Shown one piece after another: positions 1-6,800 of a stretch of 31,814 nt of DNA. The DNA comes from Rickettsia typhi. GTDB lineage: Bacteria > Pseudomonadota > Alphaproteobacteria > Rickettsiales > Rickettsiaceae. The notes beneath the pieces are model-generated. The model was not told the DNA's origin and made no database searches. It was given only the letters and a program-made list of their open reading frames with translations. Within the stretch, counting starts at the first letter, position 1, and each line of letters begins with the position of its first letter. The stretch is taken from contig CAMCMD010000053.1 of the NCBI GenBank assembly GCA_945875975.1, forward strand, positions 1 through 31,814. The letters run 5' to 3'. Made by a program: the position numbers and the translations under genes.

Positions 1-2
1 AA

Positions 3-131
3 GTCCTCAGGTTATCGCCTGTTGCGTGGATTCATATTAGCCTTATAGGAAAATATGAATTTACAAATAATGTTATACTTTTGGATCTGCAGGGAGTTAT
101 AGCTCAATCAGTATGTAACCTTCAGATATAA
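3..131 (+). pseudogene. C-terminal tail of a Tn3-family transposase, truncated by the window edge
   Basis: Reading frame 3 is open from the left edge to a TAA at 129-131. It contains the segment LSPVAWIHISLIGKYEF, which closely matches the C-terminal signature of Tn3-family TnpA proteins (a serine-proline, a tryptophan, a histidine and a glycine-x-tyrosine in a fixed order). TnpA would be a DDE transposase of roughly 1000 residues acting on its own terminal inverted repeats; only about 42 residues are visible. Whether the gene is intact to the left of the window cannot be seen, so the pseudogene label is provisional. Recognition rests on one short motif. Confidence 0.65.
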
Positions 132-206
132 TTGATACTAAAAACGAAACAAGGTAAAAAAATCAGAAGAGGGAATTCAAAAAACTTGACTGATACTAAT
201 ACAACG

Positions 207-234
207 GCTACCCTAAACACTTGTTTAGGGTAGC
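207..234. repeat. Perfect 12-bp inverted repeat with 4-nt loop
   Basis: GCTACCCTAAAC at 207-218 and GTTTAGGGTAGC at 223-234 are exact reverse complements separated by ACTT. No run of T follows on either strand, so a rho-independent terminator is not well supported. It lies 75 bp beyond the Tn3-type transposase tail. The outer GGGTAGC/GCTACCC motifs begin with GGG, as Tn3-family terminal repeats do, so it may mark the junction of a transposon end; this is inference. Confidence 0.6.
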
Positions 235-512
235 TAAGAAAAAGAGCTTACCTAGAATTTCAAGCTGTCCATCTATCACAATAATACTTGTATTCCAAGA
301 ACATTATCAAAATTAAATCGTAAAAAATACTGTGATAAATCTTACGTTTCCAATAACAGTGCATTTGATACTAATTTAGACACAGAAAAAGTTCATATGA
401 AAATCATCCAAAAGCTGAACTCCTTGCTTTAAAAGGCTTTCAAGGCACCACCCCCTCATCATTTTAAAATCAACTCGTCCTCTGTATGCCTTATAATTAA
501 AGGGCTAGACAC
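235..512. other. Intergenic, no supported gene
   Basis: AT-rich stretch between the 12-bp inverted repeat and the nuclease remnant. Short open segments exist on both strands (for example a minus-strand stretch near 375-490 reading AYRGRVDFKMMRGW), but none has a convincing start, ribosome-binding site or recognisable family. Probably decayed coding sequence. Confidence 0.4.
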
Positions 513-629
513 CTATGCCGAGAAAATCCGTACCTTCCCGCAAAGAACCCCTTCTATAATATCATAGTCACCTTTATTCTTCAGTAGATATTTAATGGCG
601 TAGTCAAAGCTGATTAGTGGTTTGTCCAT
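513..629 (-). pseudogene. Remnant of an Rpn-type PD-(D/E)XK nuclease/transposase gene
   Basis: A 38-codon ORF begins MDKPLISFDYAIKYLLKNKG. This is the characteristic N-terminus of the Rpn family (recombination-promoting nuclease, formerly annotated as a transposase) that is abundant in Rickettsiales. It has an ATG with AAAGGA a few bases upstream. After DYDIIEG the similarity stops and a TAG ends the frame at 513, whereas family members are several hundred residues long. So this is the start of a gene whose nuclease core has been lost. The family call rests on my recognition of the N-terminal motif. Confidence 0.6.
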
Positions 630-1011
630 ACTTTCCTTTACGTTACTAAAATTTATTCAACTGTGATTATATGGCGTTTTCAAGGTTTAGGCTAGTATTA
701 TCAGGTTAATGCCTTACACTTTAAGGTTGTTGAAGTTTATGTTTTGTAACTGATAACAAATATCATATTAGCCTCTTGATCAACAAGAGGTATATAATAG
801 AAAACATAGAACAGGTTGTAAGGTATAATGTAAACTCAAGAATTAAGTTGAGTAGGTGGTAAAAATAGGAGTTGTAAATATTTTCTAACATTTTCATACG
901 TAAATCTATTTATGAGTGAAACAAACTTAGTAAGCGATTGTAACAATTAATAGTTACCAAATCATTAAAGTGATGACAACATACAAAAAAATATTAATTA
1001 TCTTTTATAAA
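630..1011. other. Intergenic, no supported gene; one small hairpin
   Basis: No ORF worth calling on either strand. It contains a perfect 7-bp inverted repeat, CCTCTTG (772-778) and CAAGAGG (784-790), around a 5-nt loop, followed by AT-rich sequence. Its role is unknown. It is the gap downstream of the minus-strand gene that ends at 1012. Confidence 0.5.
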
Positions 1012-2160
1012 TTAATTGATGCTATTAGAAGCATTAATTAGGGCTTCTAAAGCTTCTGCACCAAATGGAACTGGTGGTGAAGCAACTTCTCCAGTAATAT
1101 CTTCATAAAAACAAATTTTATACATATCAGTTACATATTGCTTGTAATCTTTGCTGTTAGCATCAAATTTTTGTAAATTTAAAAAAGATTTGAATCTACG
1201 TTCAACTTTTAGACCTGCTTCTGTATGAATAGACACTGGTATAGAAGCCCCTGTGGTCATAAGAAAATCATCAAAATCCATAATATGAGTTACTAAAGTG
1301 TAATAATAAAGTTTCTTGGCAATATTGTTTAGCCCTTTATCTATCATTAAATGCTCACTATTAGTGAGTCGATTATAAACAATCACACCAGCTTCACCAA
1401 CTGGTTCTATAACATCTAAATAAGCAAATTCTCCTTTACTTGCAGTTTCAAATATCGATAACATCTCTGGCTCATGGCTATTTAGCGATTTCTGGAAACT
1501 ATGTTGTATTATATTAAGATCATTGTATCTATATTGGTAAAAACAGTAGTCAAAGAATATGTTGCTTTCATGCACTGTGTTTAACAATATAGACTTGCCT
1601 TGTGAAATCTCTAACCGTTTTGCACTTCTATCAATAGCCTCTTTATCTATACCGATAAAAAAACTGGCAAATAGCTTGTCTATAGATTCCCTAAGTTGTT
1701 GATAACGAAGTAATTGCGCCTCTGTAACATTATATTTATTTTGAATTTTAGGTTGACCATAGTTATCATCTGTATCTAAGGTTATTGGCAATAGAAAGTA
1801 CAAATATCCTTGTGTCTCCGAGGTTTTAAAAATCCACTGATGGGTTAATTTCTGACATTCTTTAGTTAGTAGATTGATTCTTTCATTAAGCTCTAACGCA
1901 GTTTCGATAAGTTTTAATTTAGCTAAATCTCTAGTTTCAACTTGCCAAATATTTAGCTGTTCTATAAGAATACTATAATTTTTACTTTGTCTATGCATTA
2001 CATGCATAATAGATGCTAGTTCAACATCAAAAATAGCATAGTCCTTAGTTTGGCTGAGCTTTGTTATCTTGGCTTGCGTATCACAGTGCATTTTCTCAAT
2101 TAAATCGACAAAGTGCTGTAATTTATCTATAGGTTGCCAACCAGTAGTTGGTTTTGACAT
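1012..2160 (-). CDS. Hypothetical protein, 382 aa
   Basis: I do not recognise this protein. It starts with ATG at 2160 and has no clear Shine-Dalgarno sequence. There is no signal peptide or obvious membrane segment, so it is probably cytoplasmic. The first ~110 residues (DKLQHFVDLIEKMHCDTQAK onward) look like a run of amphipathic helices. The middle contains several aromatic-rich stretches (for example FFDYCFYQYRYND), and the C-terminus ends in a small proline/alanine-rich tail. It lies downstream of the DNA-binding and relaxosome genes on the same strand, but with a 171-bp gap and its own predicted promoter, so it is probably a separate transcription unit. It could be cargo of the element or a chromosomal gene at its edge. 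Confidence 0.8.
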   Translation of the reverse strand: MSKPTTGWQPIDKLQHFVDLIEKMHCDTQAKITKLSQTKDYAIFDVELASIMHVMHRQSKNYSILIEQLNIWQVETRDLAKLKLIETALELNERINLLTKECQKLTHQWIFKTSETQGYLYFLLPITLDTDDNYGQPKIQNKYNVTEAQLLRYQQLRESIDKLFASFFIGIDKEAIDRSAKRLEISQGKSILLNTVHESNIFFDYCFYQYRYNDLNIIQHSFQKSLNSHEPEMLSIFETASKGEFAYLDVIEPVGEAGVIVYNRLTNSEHLMIDKGLNNIAKKLYYYTLVTHIMDFDDFLMTTGASIPVSIHTEAGLKVERRFKSFLNLQKFDANSKDYKQYVTDMYKICFYEDITGEVASPPVPFGAEALEALINASNSIN

Positions 2161-2190
2161 AAAGCTAATATTTTTATCTTAGTTTTATTC

Positions 2191-2222
2191 AATATATCAA
2201 CACTAATTGTATCTTACAATTA
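2191..2222 (-). promoter_or_regulatory. Predicted promoter with overlapping palindrome for the 382-aa gene
   Basis: On the minus strand, TTGTAA (2219-2214) and TATATT (2196-2191) are spaced 17 bp apart, a good sigma-70-type fit, about 31 bp before the ATG at 2160. The -35 lies within a perfect 8-bp inverted repeat, TAATTGTA (2204-2211) and TACAATTA (2215-2222), around TCT. The arrangement suggests an operator that controls the promoter. Prediction only. Confidence 0.4.
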
Positions 2223-2331
2223 CTAATAGGCACAAATCTACAAAGAATCCCTTGTAGGCCTAGTGTGTACGTCGGGGGTCTTTTTTACCAACTTTCTTCC
2301 CACTTCACTTTTGTAGTTGTCATTATGAGCG

Positions 2332-2748
2332 TTAATACCATTTTTCAGGAATGTATAAATTCAACTCGTTGCTATTTTGGGTGCGTTTTCTTTCCAATTG
2401 CCTTGGATTATAACCTAGGCAATTGCTATCAATAATTATCTCTGAAGGAGCTACGTCCTTTTCTTCCAGCTTTAATAGATTATTACGAATACAACTTATA
2501 CCGACATTAAAAACTTCTGCTATTTGTTTTAAAGTCATACCAGAAGCACGCATACTACCAGCTTGTTCTTTCTGTTCGTTTGTTAAGAAACCTCTGGAAT
2601 TTCTAATTGCAATGCCGTGTTTCTTCATGAACTTACGTATTGTGGGGGCAGCGACCCCAAATACTTTACTAATTTGCTCAGTAGTATTGCCTTGTGCATA
2701 TAAAGCAGAGATTCTTGCTTTGCCTAATTCTGCTTTTTTTCTACTCAT
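2332..2748 (-). CDS. Small DNA-binding protein with two helix-turn-helix segments
   Basis: A 138-aa protein with two similar HTH units. The first, about residues 10-45, includes ISALYAQGNTTEQISKVFGV. The second, about 56-95, includes AGSMRASGMTLKQIAEVFNV. Each has the layout of resolvase/Hin-type or Trp-repressor-like HTHs, with a turn glycine followed by the T-x-x-I-A-x-x-F recognition pattern. No catalytic recombinase domain precedes them, so it is a DNA-binding protein rather than a recombinase. The C-terminal ~40 residues are unassigned. Its start overlaps the end of the upstream HU-like gene by 8 bp, so the two are probably translated together. Likely a regulator or relaxosome accessory factor; the target is unknown. 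Confidence 0.75.
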   Translation of the reverse strand: MSRKKAELGKARISALYAQGNTTEQISKVFGVAAPTIRKFMKKHGIAIRNSRGFLTNEQKEQAGSMRASGMTLKQIAEVFNVGISCIRNNLLKLEEKDVAPSEIIIDSNCLGYNPRQLERKRTQNSNELNLYIPEKWY

Positions 2749-3013
2749 AGTGTTTTATAAACTCGTCACTAGCTTTAAAGTTAAGCATATGACGCTTAGA
2801 CGCTTTAAAGAGGGCGATGTTATTTTGATGATTAAACCCATTGGGAAATATAGGAACGCCCTCGAATGTACCGACACCTTGAATTTCTACAACTTGACCA
2901 GCTCCTATTAATTCTTGTAAACAAGAGCAAAACATATCAACCATAGTTTCAGCAACGCTATCATCGATTCCGTATCGTTTTGCCGAATATTCTATAAATT
3001 CAAATGTGTTCAT
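2741..3013 (-). CDS. HU/IHF-family DNA-binding protein
   Basis: The 90-aa length matches HU/IHF. Helical N-terminus (residues 1-40), then VEIQGVGTFEGV, corresponding to the conserved G-x-G-x-F beta turn, and near the C-terminus FKASKRHMLNFKASDEF, equivalent to the 'F-x-x-x-K' closing segment of the family. The DNA-clasping arm between them is short and atypical. ATG at 3013 is preceded by AGAGG at 7-nt spacing. HU/IHF proteins bend DNA, and IHF is required at many oriT regions. Placement beside the TraD(Ti)-type gene and the divergent relaxase suggests a dedicated relaxosome or nucleoid-bending role; that role is inference. Confidence 0.8.
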   Translation of the reverse strand: MNTFEFIEYSAKRYGIDDSVAETMVDMFCSCLQELIGAGQVVEIQGVGTFEGVPIFPNGFNHQNNIALFKASKRHMLNFKASDEFIKHYE

Positions 3014-3043
3014 AATGAAACCTCTAATATTTAATAGCCATTA

Positions 3044-3505
3044 TTATAACTTGTCAATAATTTCTAGGTTGTACTGAATTTTCCCTAATTTAGTTTTTAA
3101 GTCATCAAGATTAATAACATTGCCGTACCATTCATTTCTAAATCTATTAAAGCGTAGTCCGTAAGAGCGAAGGAATCCTATAATATCTGAGTTAGGGGCG
3201 TCACCAAATTTTAATATAACGGCATCTGTTTCTTTCTTTTCGGCATTAAAAGCAGCATTACCATTTATTATCCAATTAGGTATAAGATTGTGATTAGTTT
3301 CTAAATCCTTTTTTATAGAAAGTAGTGCTCCGTATAAAGCATTAGTTGGCAAATAATCTAATCCAGCTTTAGTAATTAACCCACCTTTTTCGATTAAGAA
3401 ACGAGTGCGCATTTTTCTCTCTTTAAGTTTTAGCTTAGTTTCTTCTATAGCCATTCTTGCTTTTTTTTGTTCAAGTTTTAGTTTTTGTTCTTCTACTCCT
3501 TGCAT
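3044..3505 (-). CDS. traD: TraD(Ti)-type conjugal transfer accessory protein with extra C-terminal domain
   Basis: The first ~65 residues fit the Agrobacterium Ti plasmid TraD family: a charged helix (KLKLEQKKARMAIEETKLKL), then ERKMRTRFLIEKGGLITKAG and a short helical tail. Ti TraD proteins are about 70 residues; this one is 153. Residues ~90-150 form an additional domain with DAVILKFGDAPN, LRSYGLRFNRFRNEWYG and a terminal helix. The ATG at 3505 has AAGGAA about 7 nt upstream. It is divergent from the TraA relaxase, as traCD are from traA in Ti plasmids, so it should work at oriT. This is not the VirD4-like TraD coupling protein, which is encoded at 10246-12240. Confidence 0.75.
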   Translation of the reverse strand: MQGVEEQKLKLEQKKARMAIEETKLKLKERKMRTRFLIEKGGLITKAGLDYLPTNALYGALLSIKKDLETNHNLIPNWIINGNAAFNAEKKETDAVILKFGDAPNSDIIGFLRSYGLRFNRFRNEWYGNVINLDDLKTKLGKIQYNLEIIDKL

Positions 3506-3819
3506 AATGAATTTCCTTAAAGATTTATTGTTATAGAAACTATTGCCACTATGGCGGTACTTACATGCTTTATATAATTATTACAGCTACTTGCATAAAT
3601 AACCCCGCTGCCTACCATACCACAAATATATTATAAATGATCTGTTATTAGGTAACATACCTTGTTATTAGTCCTGATATGTAATAAAGTTATGACAACT
3701 CATTCGCTAGAATAGTTGATATACGCAACATGCCAATAAATTGGCTTGCTTTTTCAAAGTGATACTTGTAATATAAATAAGTTTAATGCGTTTATGATTT
3801 TAATATTTAATATATTGTT
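3506..3819. other. Divergent intergenic region, candidate oriT and promoters
   Basis: This 314-bp gap separates the TraD(Ti)-type gene (minus) from the TraA relaxase (plus), the position of oriT in Ti plasmids. It contains: TGTTATTAG twice (3643-3651 and 3663-3671), exactly 20 bp apart; an inverted repeat AGGTA-ACA-TACCT (3650-3662) between them; and a hairpin GCCAAT-AA-ATTGGC (3732-3745) flanked by GCAA (3725-3728) and TTGC (3746-3749). No ORF is supported here. I cannot identify a nic site by sequence. Confidence 0.45.
3746..3774 (+). promoter_or_regulatory. Predicted promoter for the TraA relaxase
   Basis: TTGCTT (3746-3751) and TAATAT (3769-3774) are separated by 17 bp, about 45 bp before the ATG at 3820. 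The -35 overlaps the right flank of the hairpin, so protein bound at the candidate oriT could repress the relaxase gene. Prediction only. Confidence 0.35.
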
Positions 3820-6800
3820 ATGGCAATTGCTTTTGCAAGAATAGAATTCGTAAGTAGAAGTAAAGGAGCTAGTGCATGTAACAGTAGTGCATATAACGCA
3901 AGAAGCATAGTAGTAGATGAAAGAACGGGTGAAGTATTTGATTATACTAAACGAGATGGAAATGTTTACCACGAAGTATTGTTACCAGATCATGTAGATA
4001 AAAAGTTTAAAGATATCTCTGTATTATCAAATGAAGTTGAGAGGATGGAGAGAAAGGGTAATAGCCAGTTGTATGCAGAATTTCTTTTGGCATTAGATAA
4101 AGATCTAGATCCAAATGATCCAATGACTATGGAGATATATAAGGCACAGATATACAAGTACATAGAACTTAAAGGGTGGATTAAAGAAGGTTTAGGAGTT
4201 CAAATCGATATTCATAAACCAGATGATCAAAATAAGAATTGGCACTGTCATGGCCTTGTTACACTTCGTAGATTTTTAGATACAGGGCTTGGATTTGAAA
4301 CAAAGAAAGCTAGAGATATATGGCCGCAAATTCGAAATAATTTAGTAATAGATAAGGAAGAATTTGATAATGGTGTTATGTGGAGGGATGTACAAAATGA
4401 TGATTATAAAGCGCGAGGTATGCCTAACCGAGTAGATTTACCAGGAGAACTTACACAAGAACATATCGGCCCTGTGCGTCTGCGTAGTGTGATGAATCAA
4501 GCAGTAGAGAGAAACGAAGATAGACGTATTGCCAATATAGAGCATTTAAATTCTGGTCAAAGATTACTTGAGAAAGTCACTCATCATATGAGTGTATTTA
4601 ACGTGGGTGATTTAAAAAGAGCGGTGAAGTTTATACCTGATTTAGAGGCAAGAGAGCGTCTAGTAGAGGATGCTTTAGCTAGCAAATCGCTACTTGAATT
4701 GCACGATGAGCAGGGTAAGAATACGGGCTATTATACTACTGTAGAAATTCGGGAAGAAGAAGAGAAGCTACTGCGCCTAAGTAGCTATGTGGCATCTGGT
4801 AAGAATGTGATTGCGATGGGTGGATTAAAGGCGGTTGATAACGCCAATAGATTAATTGAATCTGTGCCAGGCTCGTTCTCTTCGGAGCAGAAACTGGCAT
4901 TATCGCATCTGTTGATGGATGAGTCTGGGGTGCGGATAGTTAGAGGTAGAGCGGGCAGCGGTAAATCACATGTGCTTGGCCAAGTTGCCACTATTGCTAA
5001 GTCTTGCGGGGTTAATGTGATTGGTCTTGCTCCGACTCATAAGGCTAGGGAAGAGTTGGCTAAAAAGCCTGACTTTGATCAGAATGATACAGTTAAGGGG
5101 ATGTTATTTAAGCTTCGTCATGGAAGGTTTGAGTTACCTAAATATAGTCTTCTTGTTGTAGATGAAGCGGGTATGGTCGGTAATGAAGATTATCATGAGC
5201 TAATGCGAGTTGCTGCAACTAGAAAATGTAACGTTATACTTGCGGGCGATGAGAGGCAGTTAGCCTCGGTGCAGCGTGGTGGGATGTATGAGGTATATGC
5301 TAGCAGCTATGGCTCTACAACGTTACTGGATATTCAGCGGCAGAAGTCGGATTGGGGCAAGAGTGTTGCGATGGCATTTTCTAGGGGAGAAGTGGCTACT
5401 GGCGTCGGTATATTACAGGCACAGAATCGTCTTTTAGTAGCTAGTAATGCTAATGAATCCATGCAAAACTTACTATCCCACTGGAGTAAAAGCGAAGAAA
5501 AGATTGCTGATAGACTGATTATAGCCGTGAAGAATAAAGATGTGGATGCGCTTAATCATGGGGCAAGGCAGTATTTAAAAGTTGAAGGTGTACTTTTAGG
5601 CGCGGAAATAGCTGTTGGTGGTCATCATTATATGCAAGGCGATCGTATTTTAATTAAGCAAACTAACAAAGAGCTAGGTTTGACCAATGGTGACTTAGCC
5701 CAATTAGTCGCTGTATCAAAGGATAAGTTTGTATTGCGTTTAGAGAATGAAGATAAAAGTAGTAAGGATAATAAAGAGATATCATTTTCTCCAAGTAGTT
5801 ATAGTGGCTTTAGGCATGGTTATGCAACCACGGTATTTAAGGCGCAAGGGGCATCAATTCGTGATGTATTTGTTTTTCATGATGGCTTTGCGGGAGTACG
5901 CAATAGCTATGTAGCGTTATCACGGCACGTTAATGAGTTAAAGCTGTATATCAATAATCAGTCGACTATAAGTACTGCGCATTTAGTTAAGCAGTTAAGT
6001 CATGATCCAGAGATAGGCAGTAGTTTAAGCTATTTGACGAAAGCTGATTTAGCAAAACAAGAATTAAATAATGAGTATGAGAAAAACAAAGGCTTTTTTG
6101 GCAGGATGGTTGAGGGGGCAGTTGACTTCACCGCTAAGCAACTAATTACACTTGCAGACAAATATTTACCAAAAAGTGAGTATTATGAGTACAAACCACC
6201 ACAGGTAGTACCTGAGAGAGTTGAGGCGGTGCTGGATGCTATAGGTGCAGATATGATGATGGGGCAAGAAGAAGCATCAACTGTGATTCATGTACAAGAG
6301 AAAATTGCGGTTGGTGAAAATGTAATGTCAGCTAATAACATTAATAATATACAGGTGAAAACTGAGGGAAGTGTTTATAATCCTGGCCATATAGCTAATG
6401 TTGATACTGTTCTTAGCGTTAATAAATCCAGTCAATCGGCCAAACAGCGTTTTTATGCGAATGCTGATTATGCACGAAACGCAGCGAAGAATTTGCAGCG
6501 AAAAACAGTATGGGATAACGAATCGGAGCAATTACGTAATGTAGTTAGATTTAAAGCGGAGCAGATAGCACGTGGCTTGCTTGGTGAACCAAACAAGAAG
6601 TTATCAAATGGGAAGACCTTAAGATTTGGTGAGCATGGAAAGCTTGCTGTACGCATTAGTGGTGAGCGTATGGGTACGTGGTATGATTTTAGCAGTAGCA
6701 CGGGCGGAGATATCTTTGCTCTTGTGCAAGAAAAGCAAGCTTGTGATTTTAAGGCGGCAGCTGAATATTTAAGGCGTGAATGTGGTATGCAAAGACTGGA

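Noticed and set aside
92..130. tRNA-like stretch (GGGAGTTATAGCTCAATCAG resembles a 5' acceptor and D arm)
   Set aside because: No T-arm motif or matching 3' acceptor follows within tRNA length, and the same bases lie in the Tn3-transposase-like reading frame.
2250..2297. Possible terminator (CTACAA/TTGTAG arms and a later T-run)
   Set aside because: The 6-bp inverted repeat (2250-2269) is more than 20 bp from the T-run (2280-2286) and the sequence directly before the T-run does not form a convincing stem.
2423..2911. Plus-strand 162-codon ORF
   Set aside because: It overlaps the helix-turn-helix and HU-like genes on the other strand; its translation has low-complexity character and no family resemblance.
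3732..3756. Hairpin GCCAAT/ATTGGC followed by T-rich sequence as a rho-independent terminator
   Set aside because: No gene upstream on the plus strand needs termination here. The short AT-rich stem and its position before the relaxase gene fit an oriT or operator role better.
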